A stretch of DNA of 64,000 nt. It comes from JBEVJK01 sp963791325 (GTDB lineage Bacteria > Pseudomonadota > Alphaproteobacteria > Rhizobiales > Rhizobiaceae). Below the pieces are notes generated by a model. It did not search any database and was not told the origin of the DNA. It saw only the letters and a program-made list of their open reading frames with translations. Made by a program: the position numbers and the translations under genes. Location: positions 186,001-250,000 of the forward strand of contig CAWBRU010000018.1 of NCBI GenBank assembly GCA_963791325.1, written 5' to 3'. Below, piece after piece: positions 26,161 to 34,433 of this stretch. How positions within the stretch are numbered: position 1 is the first letter of the stretch; every line of letters starts with the position of its first letter.

Positions 26161-27210
26161 ATGAAAGCGCCAGCCCAGGATCTCGGTCGCATCACGCTCA
26201 CGGTGATGTTCATCTCGGGGCTGATGCTTGTCGGCTTCGTGGTTCTGCGCCCGTTCCTGCCGGCGATCTTGTGGGCGACAACGCTGGTTCTTGCCACTTG
26301 GCCGCTGATGCTCTGGGTTCAGCGTCATAGCGGAAATCGCCGATGGGTGGCCGTCATGGTCATGACGCTCGCCCTGCTGCTTCTGCTCCTGGTGCCGCTG
26401 TGGCTGGCGATCAGCACCGTGGTGTCCAATATCGACGCAGTCGCCAGGCTGGCTCAGCGGCTTCTTTCGATGCGCCTGCCGTCCACGCCGACTTGGCTGG
26501 TGGCCATCCCGATCGTCGGCACCGCGGCAGCGGGCGCCTGGGAAACGGTGCGGCAAGCCGGCGTCGAGGAGTTCGCCGCAAAACTCGTGCCTTACACCGG
26601 ATCGCTTGCCCATTGGTTCGTCTCTGCGGCCGGCAGCCTCGGGCTGATGTTCGTGCAGTTTCTGCTGACCAGCGCGATCGCGGCCATCCTCTACGCGGGC
26701 GGTGAGACGGCCGGCGCGACGGCGCTTCGCTTCGGCCGCCGACTGGCTGGCGACCGCGGCGAACGCGCCGTCTATCTCGCCGCCCAGGCCATACGGGGTG
26801 TGGCGCTGGGCGTGGTGGTCACCGCGCTGGCTCAGAGCATCGTCGGCGGCATCGGATTGCGGGCGGTCGGTTTCCCCTATGCCGCGCTGCTGACCGCCGT
26901 GATGTTCGTGCTCTGTCTGATCCAGGTAGGTCCCGCCCTGGTCTTGGTTCCAGCGGTGATCTGGCTTTACTACTCTGGGACTACGGGGCCGGCCACCGTG
27001 CTTCTTCTATTCACCCTGGTCGCGACGACGGTCGACCAGTTCATTCGGCCGCTGCTGATCAAGCGCGGCGTCGACCTGCCGCTTTTGCTGATCCTCGCCG
27101 GCGTTGTCGGTGGCCTGATCGCCTTCGGTGTGCTCGGCATCTTCATCGGACCGACGGTCTTGGCCGTGGCTTACAGGCTGCTCGATGCATGGATGCGCGA
27201 CACCACCTAA
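26161..27210 (+). CDS. AI-2E family (PerM-like) transporter
   Basis: A 349-aa membrane protein. An N-terminal helix pair (LTVMFISGLMLVGFVVLRPF...ILWATTLVLATWP) is followed by a soluble linker (90-170) and a cluster of helices rich in Gly/Val. The motif FIRPLLIKRGVDLPLLLILAG is the AI-2E family signature. GGGAGGG lies 8 nt before the ATG; an upstream ATG in the same frame (26137) is less likely. Family members export autoinducer-2 or act as Na+/H+ antiporters. The specific role here is unknown. Confidence 0.87.
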   Translation: MKAPAQDLGRITLTVMFISGLMLVGFVVLRPFLPAILWATTLVLATWPLMLWVQRHSGNRRWVAVMVMTLALLLLLLVPLWLAISTVVSNIDAVARLAQRLLSMRLPSTPTWLVAIPIVGTAAAGAWETVRQAGVEEFAAKLVPYTGSLAHWFVSAAGSLGLMFVQFLLTSAIAAILYAGGETAGATALRFGRRLAGDRGERAVYLAAQAIRGVALGVVVTALAQSIVGGIGLRAVGFPYAALLTAVMFVLCLIQVGPALVLVPAVIWLYYSGTTGPATVLLLFTLVATTVDQFIRPLLIKRGVDLPLLLILAGVVGGLIAFGVLGIFIGPTVLAVAYRLLDAWMRDTT

Positions 27211-27338
27211 CCTGTACCGACGAGTGGACCGCTTTTTTAGTAGCCCGGCGGGCTCCCGCCACGCCCGAGGCTACGCGAAGTTACACGCGCGTTTCGCGGC
27301 CGCGTTCTACGCTGACCAGCAGGGGAGAGGGTGAGCCC

Positions 27339-28793
27339 ATGTTCGGTAAAGCTCCTGCGTTGGCGATTGTGCTTGCCCTGATGCTGGCGGCGCAGTCTCC
27401 GATTGCCAAGGCCCAGGAGGTGCCGGCAGCGGCGGCCGGGCAGGCGGAGAAGGCTCAACCGCTCACGGCGGAGGAATTGCAGGTCCTCGCCGCGCCGATC
27501 GCACTCTACCCGGACGACCTCGTCGCGCTGGTCATCGCAGCCTCGATCTATCCGCTCCAGGTCGTGCAGGCCGCCCGCTTCCTCGACGAGAAGGCCAAGA
27601 ACAAGGATCTCGAACCGGATGACAAGTGGGACGGCAGCATCATCTCGCTGCTCAATTACCCCAAAGTGCTCGAGATGATGAACGACGACCTCGACTGGAC
27701 GCAGCAGCTCGGCGATGCCGCCGTCAACCAGCAGAAAGATCTCCTGGTTGCTATCCAACAGCTTCGGGACGAGGCGGTGGCGAAAGACATCCTCAAGCCC
27801 ACCGAAAAAGTCCAAGTGAAAAACGAGGGCGACAATATCGTCATTACCTCGGCCGATCCGAAAACGGTCTACGTCCCGACCTACCCGCCGGAGATGCTCA
27901 CCCAGCCGAACTACGTCATGCCGAGCGAACCGATCGTCTACGACGCCTATCCGTCCTATTACTATCCGACCGCGCCCTATTGGGCCGCGTTGGCGACCGG
28001 CGCGGCCTTCGCCGCAATCGTCGACTGGGACAATTGGGGCACCTGGGGCGGTGACCTCGATATCGATGTCGACCTTGGAGATCGGGCTAACATCGACTTC
28101 AACAAGATCGATATCGACAAGATCGATGTCGACAGACTGAAGAATCTGGATCTGCGCAACGTCGACCGGTCGAAGCTCGACCTGAAGAACGCAAATATCG
28201 ACCGCGCCAAGCTCAAGCAGAACCTGCAGAGCAAGGACTTCAACAACATCGCCCGGCGCGGCCGGGAGAACCTTGCGGCGCGCGGCCCGATCGACCGGCA
28301 GGTCAGGGCAGGTGACCTGAAGGGCAAGGATATCCGCAAAAGTGTTTCCGAGGGGCTGAAGCAGCGCCCGGGTGCAAAGCTGCCGGCGCCTGGGTCCAGG
28401 CGGCCGGACGCCAAGCGGGTGAGCGATCAGCTGAGAGCGGCCGGGCCTTCGCAGAGGCCTGCCGTCGGAGCCGGCCAGAGGCCGGCCGCCAAGGCTGGAC
28501 AGAGACCGGCCGCCAAGCAGGTCGCGCAGAAGCGCGCGTCAGGGCCGAAGGCGGCCGCACGGATCGACAATCGGCCGCGCCAGCCTTCGGCGATCGGCAA
28601 TCCTAGACCGGGCCGAGCGACGGCCAACCACTCCTCGCGGGGCGCGGTGAGTTGCGGCGGCGGTCCGCGGGGCGGCAGCGTTAGCCGGGGCGGCGGTCCG
28701 CGCGGCGGCAGCGTAAGCCGGGGAGGTGGGCGTGGGGGCGGCGGAATGCCACGCGGTGGCGGTCGCGGCGGCGGTCGGGGAGGGCGTCGATGA
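27339..28793 (+). CDS. DUF3300 exported protein with Arg/Gly-rich tail
   Basis: A 484-aa exported protein. The signal peptide covers residues 1-24 (ending AKAQE). The DUF3300 domain (about 40-230) includes APIALYPDDLVALVI and YVPTYPPEML. Next is a charged repetitive stretch of Asp-Ile/Leu-Asp/Asn units (240-310), reminiscent of pentapeptide-like helical repeats. The last 150 residues are Arg/Pro/Gly-rich, ending in an 11-residue repeat. The stop overlaps an ATG that could start the following DUF2950 gene. Function unknown; genes of these two DUF families commonly occur side by side. Confidence 0.85.
   Translation: MFGKAPALAIVLALMLAAQSPIAKAQEVPAAAAGQAEKAQPLTAEELQVLAAPIALYPDDLVALVIAASIYPLQVVQAARFLDEKAKNKDLEPDDKWDGSIISLLNYPKVLEMMNDDLDWTQQLGDAAVNQQKDLLVAIQQLRDEAVAKDILKPTEKVQVKNEGDNIVITSADPKTVYVPTYPPEMLTQPNYVMPSEPIVYDAYPSYYYPTAPYWAALATGAAFAAIVDWDNWGTWGGDLDIDVDLGDRANIDFNKIDIDKIDVDRLKNLDLRNVDRSKLDLKNANIDRAKLKQNLQSKDFNNIARRGRENLAARGPIDRQVRAGDLKGKDIRKSVSEGLKQRPGAKLPAPGSRRPDAKRVSDQLRAAGPSQRPAVGAGQRPAAKAGQRPAAKQVAQKRASGPKAAARIDNRPRQPSAIGNPRPGRATANHSSRGAVSCGGGPRGGSVSRGGGPRGGSVSRGGGRGGGGMPRGGGRGGGRGGRR
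28658..28723 (+). repeat. Two 33-bp direct repeats encoding an 11-residue unit
   Basis: Two adjacent near-identical 33-bp copies encode GGGPRGGSVSR within the DUF3300 tail. They are followed by further irregular RGGG units to the stop codon. Such units can expand or contract by slippage or recombination, so strain-to-strain length variation is expected here. Confidence 0.75.
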
Positions 28794-28834
28794 CGGGCTG
28801 CTCCAGGACAACGCCGGAAAGCAGGGTTGTTCAG

Positions 28835-29785
28835 ATGATGTACAGGCTTGCCCAAGCGTCGCTCGGCGCTGCCGCCCTGTTGCTTTTGGGAGCGCCGGCG
28901 TCAGCGAAGGATGTGCCTCCAGCGGACCTTGGGGAGTTCCGAGACTTCCTGGGATCCTCTGCGCCCTCATTCGATTCGACCGATGAATTGGTGAAGCGGT
29001 TCCGGTCCGTGTTGGCCGAAGGTGACAAGGCAAAGCTGGCTACTCTGCTCGGGCTTTCGCCCAACCGGGTCGAGAAATCGGATGAGGTGGCACAATCGCT
29101 GCCGGAAATTCAGGCGGAGGCCGCCAAGTCGATCGGCGTCAAACAGCTCGACCCCGACCGGGTGATGCTGCTGCTCGGCGACCAGCTCTGGCCATTCCCG
29201 TTCCCAGCGATCCGCAAGGGCGGCAAATGGTCGTTCGCGACAGTGCTCGGCCTCGAGGAGGTGATCAACCGGCGGATCGGCGAGAACGAGCTCACCACCA
29301 TCGCAAACCTGAGGCAGATCGTCGAAGCCCAGGAGCGCTACCGCGCCACGGACTGGGACCAGGACGGTGTCGACGAATATGCCGAGAAGCTGATCAGCTC
29401 GCCCGGCAAATATGACGGCCTCTACTGGCAACCGGGCGACGGCGTACCGGATAGCCCGATCGGCCCTGGGTTGAGCGAAGCCGAGCTGGCCACGGCGGCC
29501 AAAGACGGCTATTTCGGCTACCGCTATCGCGTTCTGACGCGACAGGGGTCCCATGTTGCCGGCGGCGCCTACAGCTACATGATCAACGGCAACATGATCG
29601 CCGGGTTCGGGGTGATCGCCACCCCTTTCATCTACGATCGAACCGGGGTGATGACGTTTGTCGTCAACCAGCACGGCACCGTCTACCAGAAGGACTTCGG
29701 CCCGAATACCGCCAAGCTTGCCGCCGGGATCAAAAGCTTCGACCCCGACGAGAGCTGGGATCTGGTCGAGGACCCTGGCGATTGA
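28835..29785 (+). CDS. DUF2950 exported protein
   Basis: A 316-aa exported protein. The signal peptide covers residues 1-24 (MMYRLAQASLGAAALLLLGA, ending ASAKD). The family signature is IANLRQIVEAQERYR, followed by DQDGVDEYAEKLISSPGKYDGLYW, which marks DUF2950. The ATG at 28790, overlapping the DUF3300 stop, is an alternative start. I prefer 28835 because it directly precedes the signal peptide. It is co-transcribed with the DUF3300 gene. Role unknown, probably envelope-related. Confidence 0.85.
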   Translation: MMYRLAQASLGAAALLLLGAPASAKDVPPADLGEFRDFLGSSAPSFDSTDELVKRFRSVLAEGDKAKLATLLGLSPNRVEKSDEVAQSLPEIQAEAAKSIGVKQLDPDRVMLLLGDQLWPFPFPAIRKGGKWSFATVLGLEEVINRRIGENELTTIANLRQIVEAQERYRATDWDQDGVDEYAEKLISSPGKYDGLYWQPGDGVPDSPIGPGLSEAELATAAKDGYFGYRYRVLTRQGSHVAGGAYSYMINGNMIAGFGVIATPFIYDRTGVMTFVVNQHGTVYQKDFGPNTAKLAAGIKSFDPDESWDLVEDPGD

Positions 29786-29830
29786 AACGAATGCTCCGCC
29801 CCGACTACACCAAACAAGTGGTTAGCCAGA

Positions 29831-30160
29831 CTACTTCGGCATAAAATTTCGCGCGATTTGCACAACTGCAGCGTCGCTGGCATTTCCTCCGCCCGTTTGC
29901 CCGCGTCTTGCCGCTTGGAGCCAGAATTCGGTCATGACCCGCCGAATGTCGTCGTCCGAACAGACTATGCCAGCAAGTTTGAAGTCGCTGCTGACTTTGC
30001 CCAGCACATCGCTTTGTGCAAAATTGAGAGCGCTTTTCGCGAGATCGTCGGAGTAGATCTCGGCGCCCTCGTCGAAAAGTCCCAGTTTCTGCGCAGCCCA
30101 CATGCCGAGTAGCTTGTTTCTGCGCGCCATTCTGAACTGGTCGCTTTCGAAGCTGCTCAT
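29831..30160 (-). CDS. DUF1476 protein, F1F0-ATPase inhibitor zeta-like
   Basis: A 109-aa small helical protein. The N-terminal SFESDQFRMARRNKLLGMWA and the KLGLFDEGAEIYSDDLAKS segment are typical of DUF1476, the family containing the alphaproteobacterial zeta subunit that inhibits the F1-ATPase. AAGGAAA precedes the ATG at 30160; a longer frame exists but lacks this RBS. The atp genes are not in the window, so this stands alone. The N-terminal inhibitory helix is shorter and more divergent than usual, so it may be a second, diverged copy. Confidence 0.83.
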   Translation of the reverse strand: MSSFESDQFRMARRNKLLGMWAAQKLGLFDEGAEIYSDDLAKSALNFAQSDVLGKVSSDFKLAGIVCSDDDIRRVMTEFWLQAARRGQTGGGNASDAAVVQIARNFMPK

Positions 30161-30324
30161 CGTCGATTTCCTTGCTTCTGGAGAATGTATCAAACATCCG
30201 CTTCAAGAACCAGAACAGCGGGAAAGCTTGCTGCAGCCCAATGGCGGGAGCAAGAGCCGAGGAGGCCGCCCAGACTGATCAGCGACAGGCGCCCACTCGC
30301 GAAGGCCGGTATTTCAAGATTCCT

Positions 30325-30342
30325 CAAAGGACAATATCGCCG
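30325..30342 (+). promoter_or_regulatory. Shared 18-nt upstream motif, copy 1
   Basis: CAAAGGACAATATCGCCG occurs here, 204 nt before the start codon of the NHL-propeller gene, and again identically (18/18) before a DUF992 gene and with two changes before a third exported-protein gene. It points in the direction of transcription in all three cases. It could be a promoter element or an activator site. Confidence 0.55.
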
Positions 30343-30546
30343 GTCCGCGTTCCTCCTTACGCTTTAATCCTGGCGACCGTCTTTGGATCCCAATCTGAAC
30401 GGGTCACAACTTGCCCTCGTGCCACACGACGGACCGAATGCGACCGACCGGTTCATTCAGTTCACCCGCAGGCGCGCCCGGCGCCGCCTCTAGGACCCGA
30501 CCCGCTCCGTTGCGGGTGCCTGCTATCGTCGTCAGGAGGAGTCGAG

Positions 30547-32529
30547 ATGACCAGGATAAATTGGATCGGCGCTGCAACGTTGGTCCTTGCCGTGTCTGCG
30601 CTGCCGGAGATGAGCCTTGCACGCGATCTTCTCGGCCATGTGGAGTTGGCCAGGAAGCCGGTTGCGGGTTCGAAGGTGACGCTGTGGCGCACCGCCGGCA
30701 AATCGGCGCCTGCTCGGCTCGTGGAAGCCTCAACCGGCAGCACCGGCAGCTTCAAGATGGCCAAAATTCCGGAGAAAGCCGGAAGTGGCATCTATTACCT
30801 GACCGCACGGTCCGGTCCTGGTGGTGCGATCGCGCTGCTCCCGGTTCTCGGTGAGAAGACGCCGTCAGCCGTTGTGATCAACGAACTGACCACGATCGCC
30901 TCGGTATTCACCAGCGCACAGTTCATCGACGCTGCGGCGCTCAGCGGCAACGAGGTCGGCCTTCGCATTGCGGCGGGCAACGTGCCGAACCTCGTCGATC
31001 CTGCGACCGGCACGTGGGGCAAGGTGCTGCTCGACCCGCTCAACAGCTCTCAGACGACGACGCTCGCAAAGCTGAACACCCTGGGAGATCTGATCGCCGC
31101 GTTTTCGACCTCGGCCAATGACACATGGGGAGCCGATTTCCTGAAGGCTGCGACAGAGGACGGCGCCGCAGCACCGCAGGATACGCTGCAGGCCATGGCC
31201 GGCATTGCCCGCCGTTCTTGGGTCAATACCACGGCACTCTTCGGCTTGTTCGACAGAGCCTATCCGGAGCCGAAGCCCGGCGCCCGCCGGCCGGCGCCCT
31301 TGCTGCCCTATCTCTTCGAAGGACCGCCCGACTTTGCGCTGTCGCTCTGGTTCGACGGCGGCGGCGCGCTCGCCGCCGGCAAGCTGTCGATCGACGCCGA
31401 CGGCAACGTGTGGAACGGCGTCAACTGGATGCCGGGCTCGCAATCCGGCGTCGCCACCAACCTCGGCGGCGGGACGGCAAAATACGCTCCCGACGGCACC
31501 GCGCTGTCGCCGCCGATTACCGGGTTTACCGGCATGGGACTTGACGGCGTGGGCTGGGGCACCGGGGTGTCGAAGGACAAGGTCTGGATCGGCGGCCTCA
31601 ACGGGACGATCCTGGTCATGGATCAGAAGGGAAAGCCCATCGGTCGGGAGAGTGACTTCCCGATGGCAGGCCAGCTCGGCGGTGTGATGGGAAGCGGCTT
31701 CGCCGAGAACGGCGACGTCTGGATGGCCGACGGCACGCGCAACCGCCTGCTTCAATTTCCCGGCGGTCGCGTGAAGGACGGGCGCGTCGTCGAGGTACCT
31801 GGTCTGAAGTCTCCGTTCGGTGTGGCGATCGACCCTCGGAACCGGGTGTGGGTGAGCAACTCGCAGTCCAACACGGTCGTCCGGTTCTCCGCCGAGGACC
31901 CGTCGAAAATCGAGAGCTTCACGGTCGGCGGCAGCGTTCGCGGCGTGGCGCTCGATTCGAAGGGCAATCTCTGGGCGGCCAGCAATGAGTTCCCGGATTT
32001 CCCCGGCGTAAAGATCCCGGATGGCGTGCCGATCATGGTGCAGTTCGAGATCGCCTTGAAGCACGTGCTGACGGTCCTGGAGGAAAACCCCAAGCTGAAG
32101 ACCGGGGTGATCAACATGATTGCGCCCGATGGCACACAATCCGCCCCCAAAGGCTATGGCGACGGCGTCGTCAGCGTGCCCTGGGGTGTCTCGATCGACG
32201 GTACCGACGACGTCTGGTTCGGCAACTTCTGGGGCCGCGGCGTGGGCTTGATGGCCGGCGTCGATCCGAAAAGTCATACAACGGGAACAAAGACGGGCGA
32301 CGTCATCCACGTCTTTCAGAGTGGGGCTATCCAGATGATCACCGATGTCCGCATCGATCCTGCCGGCAATGTTTGGGCGGCGAACAACTGGAACGACCTT
32401 GATGCGGTCGTCGCCAAGAACCCGCCCGAACCGATTTCGACCAAGGGCGGCGGCCAGGGCGTTGTCGTCATCTACGGCGTCGCAGCCCCGGTGAGAACGC
32501 CGCTCATCGGGACGGTCCACAAACCGTAA
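30547..32529 (+). CDS. Exported NHL/SMP-30-like beta-propeller protein
   Basis: A 660-aa exported protein. The signal peptide covers residues 1-26 (ending MSLARD). An N-terminal carboxypeptidase-regulatory-like segment (30-110) is followed by repeated blades with the phrases IDADGNVWNG, FAENGDVWMADG, IDPRNRVWVSNS, LDSKGNLWAASN and IDPAGNVWAANNW. This is the pattern of NHL/SMP-30/virginiamycin-B-lyase-like propellers. The ATG follows AGGAGGAG. Upstream, 30161-30546 contains no gene but carries one copy of the 18-nt motif. The catalytic or ligand role is unknown. Confidence 0.83.
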   Translation: MTRINWIGAATLVLAVSALPEMSLARDLLGHVELARKPVAGSKVTLWRTAGKSAPARLVEASTGSTGSFKMAKIPEKAGSGIYYLTARSGPGGAIALLPVLGEKTPSAVVINELTTIASVFTSAQFIDAAALSGNEVGLRIAAGNVPNLVDPATGTWGKVLLDPLNSSQTTTLAKLNTLGDLIAAFSTSANDTWGADFLKAATEDGAAAPQDTLQAMAGIARRSWVNTTALFGLFDRAYPEPKPGARRPAPLLPYLFEGPPDFALSLWFDGGGALAAGKLSIDADGNVWNGVNWMPGSQSGVATNLGGGTAKYAPDGTALSPPITGFTGMGLDGVGWGTGVSKDKVWIGGLNGTILVMDQKGKPIGRESDFPMAGQLGGVMGSGFAENGDVWMADGTRNRLLQFPGGRVKDGRVVEVPGLKSPFGVAIDPRNRVWVSNSQSNTVVRFSAEDPSKIESFTVGGSVRGVALDSKGNLWAASNEFPDFPGVKIPDGVPIMVQFEIALKHVLTVLEENPKLKTGVINMIAPDGTQSAPKGYGDGVVSVPWGVSIDGTDDVWFGNFWGRGVGLMAGVDPKSHTTGTKTGDVIHVFQSGAIQMITDVRIDPAGNVWAANNWNDLDAVVAKNPPEPISTKGGGQGVVVIYGVAAPVRTPLIGTVHKP

Positions 32530-32538
32530 GGCCTCCCG

Positions 32539-32577
32539 CCGATCGGGCCGCGCTCATCCGGGTGCGGCCACGATCGG
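32539..32577. terminator. Long imperfect hairpin between convergent genes
   Basis: CCGATCG then GGCCGC (32539-32551) pairs with GCGGCC, one bulged A and CGATCGG (32564-32577), giving a 13-bp stem with a 12-nt loop. It begins 9 nt after the propeller gene stop and ends before the convergent 32607-33245 gene. It may act as a bidirectional terminator; there is no T-run. Confidence 0.5.
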
Positions 32578-32606
32578 TGAACTCATCCCCGAGCTGCATT
32601 CCAGCG

Positions 32607-33245
32607 TCAGCAATAGCCTGCCGACTGCGCCTGGGGAGAGGAACAACCGATGGCGTTGGGGTTATAATACAGGCCCGGATCGTTGAGGTCGCTCGGGCGG
32701 GCATACCACGAGCCATGATAGGCGGGCGCATGCCAGTAGTTGAACAGGCCGGGGTCGATGAACAGCGCCGCGGGTCCGCTGCCGCCGCTCAGGCTTCCTT
32801 CCAGCACCGAGACGTCGAACGTCAGGTTGCCGGCCTCGATCTTCGGCGACCTCAGCGTCACCACTGCGTCCTCGACCTTGGAGCCGTCGCCGCCGAGGAC
32901 GGAGATGGTGGCATTGGGCGGATTCTTGGCAAAGCTGCCCTTATCTTCGTCCCACTGCATGACGAACTGCTCGGTAGTTACGTGACCCGCCGCCCGCACC
33001 GGACGATCGGCAAAGACGATGGAGTTCGCCGCGACGTCGGTCATCGTCAACTTGCCGCCGTCCAGCTTGGCTCCCGCCGAATTGACGACGAACAGCGACG
33101 GGACGGGCCCTGTCGGCGTGACCGCACCGATGGTTTTCTTCAGCGCAACGTTCGGCGTGCCGGCGGCGTCCTGCGCGAATGCACCGCCTGCTGCGCAGAG
33201 ACCGCCGGCGACCACAACGAGACGTGCGACGTTTTTGGTAAACAT
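32607..33245 (-). CDS. Exported protein of unknown function
   Basis: A 212-aa exported protein. The signal peptide ends near residue 25 (GGAFAQD). The middle is beta-rich and alternating, with the phrases PSLFVVNSAGAKLDGGKLTMT and FVMQWDEDKGSFAKNPPNATISV, consistent with a secreted beta-sandwich. The C-terminal 45 residues are rich in Tyr, Trp, Pro and Asn and contain two Cys that could form a disulfide. I do not recognise a family. It shares the 18-nt upstream motif (95 nt before the ATG) with two neighbouring exported proteins. Confidence 0.75.
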   Translation of the reverse strand: MFTKNVARLVVVAGGLCAAGGAFAQDAAGTPNVALKKTIGAVTPTGPVPSLFVVNSAGAKLDGGKLTMTDVAANSIVFADRPVRAAGHVTTEQFVMQWDEDKGSFAKNPPNATISVLGGDGSKVEDAVVTLRSPKIEAGNLTFDVSVLEGSLSGGSGPAALFIDPGLFNYWHAPAYHGSWYARPSDLNDPGLYYNPNAIGCSSPQAQSAGYC

Positions 33246-33340
33246 GGCTGAACCTCCTCGTTAACGATGATGCCCTCTCGCATAGAGTGTTGTCGATCCG
33301 AGACGTCATGTCCGTTCGCGCGGCGAAGTTGGCGGCATCG

Positions 33341-33358
33341 CTGCGAGATTGTCCTTTG
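33341..33358 (-). promoter_or_regulatory. Shared 18-nt upstream motif, copy 3 (16 of 18)
   Basis: The minus strand reads CAAAGGACAATCTCGCAG, differing from the other copies at two positions. It lies 95 nt before the start codon of the 32607-33245 gene and points toward it. It overlaps no recognised gene. Confidence 0.5.
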
Positions 33359-33385
33359 AGGGAGCGGCGGCTCGCCGGTCAGGTC

Positions 33386-33862
33386 CTAGGGGCCGGCCGT
33401 GAGCGTCAAGGTGGTGATGCCGCCGGCGATGTTGATGCCGGTCTCGCCCTCGACCGAGATCGGCTGCAGCGACACCGCATTCTGGCTGCCGCCGGCCAGC
33501 ACGTTGGCGCCGGCGCCCACGCCGAAGGAGGCGTCCGCACCGAGGCCCGCATATTTGCCGGCGAGGAAGCCCGCCGGCGGGCCGCTGTCGGCGGCGAGCA
33601 CCCCCCACACCAGGCGGCCTTCCTTGACCTCGCCGAGCGCCACCCCGAACTCGTCGATCGAGCCGGTGTAGGTTTCGGTCGCCTTCGTCTGGTCGTTGGT
33701 GAACACGCAGGACAGTTTTTGCTTTTCCATGATGATCATGCCGATGCCCTTCGACACGTCGCAGATCAGCGTGCCGATCTTCGGCTTGTCGTCGGCAAGC
33801 GCAGGCAGCGCCAGCAGCGCCAGCAGGCTTCCGACGGCGGCCGATCTGGTTTGCATTCGCAT
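33386..33862 (-). CDS. DUF992 exported protein, copy A
   Basis: A 158-aa exported protein. The signal peptide covers residues 1-23 (ending LPALADD). The DUF992 domain starts IGTLICDVSKGIGMIIMEKQ, holds two Cys (TLICDV, LSCVF) and ends in Gly/Ala-rich strands with SLQPISVEGETGINIAGG. GGGAG lies upstream of the ATG. A longer frame runs upstream into the integrase remnant but has no signal peptide there. DUF992 proteins are alphaproteobacterial secreted proteins of unknown role. It carries the 18-nt motif 69 nt upstream. Confidence 0.85.
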   Translation of the reverse strand: MRMQTRSAAVGSLLALLALPALADDKPKIGTLICDVSKGIGMIIMEKQKLSCVFTNDQTKATETYTGSIDEFGVALGEVKEGRLVWGVLAADSGPPAGFLAGKYAGLGADASFGVGAGANVLAGGSQNAVSLQPISVEGETGINIAGGITTLTLTAGP

Positions 33863-33931
33863 GGCAAGGCTCCCATCGGGCCGCGGCGGCCGTTCGCACA
33901 ACTCGGCCGGCATCTTAGCCGCTCCGGTGCT

Positions 33932-33949
33932 CGGCGATATTGTCCTTTG
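33932..33949 (-). promoter_or_regulatory. Shared 18-nt upstream motif, copy 2 (identical to copy 1)
   Basis: The minus strand reads CAAAGGACAATATCGCCG, identical to the copy ahead of the propeller gene. It lies 69 nt before the DUF992 copy A start and is oriented toward it. A perfect inverted repeat abuts it on the far side. Confidence 0.55.
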
Positions 33950-33968
33950 GGGAACCTTGCAGGTTCCC
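33950..33968. repeat. Perfect 8-bp inverted repeat beside the motif
   Basis: GGGAACCT (33950-33957), a 3-nt spacer TGC, then AGGTTCCC (33961-33968). It directly abuts the 18-nt motif and lies 60 nt before the integrase remnant begins. It could be an operator or a relic of the inserted element. The other two motif copies lack it. Confidence 0.5.
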
Positions 33969-34029
33969 GGATGGTGCGCGCTGGAGGAAGGCTGGCACGG
34001 AACGAACGACCTTCTCACGGGCACCCCAT

Positions 34030-34281
34030 CCGCGGTTCGTCGAGGGGAAGCCGCTTTCCAACGTGGTATTCGCTCAGCTGTTGAAGCGCATGAAGGCCGG
34101 TCAGTTCGCCCCTCACGGGTTGCGATCGGCATTCCGCGACTGGGCCGGCGACCTGACCACCTTTTTGCGTGAAGTGGCAGAACAGGCTCTGGCTCACCGA
34201 GTGGGTGACTCGACCGAACTGGCTTACCGACGGGCCGGCGCGCTTGAGAAACGCCGCAAGCTGATGGCCGCCTGGCAGCCT
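34030..34281 (+). pseudogene. Tyrosine integrase C-terminal remnant (P4/phage type)
   Basis: This stretch translates to the last part of a P4-type integrase. PLSNVVFAQLLKRMKAGQFA is followed by HGLRSAFRDWAG (catalytic H-x-x-R box), ALAHRVGDSTELAYRR (catalytic His and the Tyr nucleophile) and the usual end EKRRKLMAAW. About three quarters of the gene, including the first catalytic Arg and the DNA-binding arm, is missing. No start codon or RBS belongs to it. It is a scar of a lost genomic island, sitting between two DUF992 genes. Confidence 0.85.
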
Positions 34282-34433
34282 TGCACTCACCTTACGGCAA
34301 GAACTCCTCCACCAGGGCGGCCCTTGTCCCTCAACCTAACGATCACCCCCGGCCTTTCCACGGAGCCTGGTTGGCCCACCGCTGCTGGAACTGCGTCCGA
34401 ACCCGCTCACTTCTGGGCCGAAGCATGGAGCCG

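Noticed and set aside
27230..27252. A T-run next to a short hairpin after the AI-2E gene as intrinsic terminator
   Set aside because: The T-run precedes the short AGCCC/GGGCT stem on the coding strand, the wrong order, and on the other strand the hairpin is followed by A residues.
33306..33899. A minus-strand 197-codon frame overlapping DUF992 copy A
   Set aside because: Arg/Gly-rich shadow of the DUF992 gene in another frame without signal peptide or motifs.
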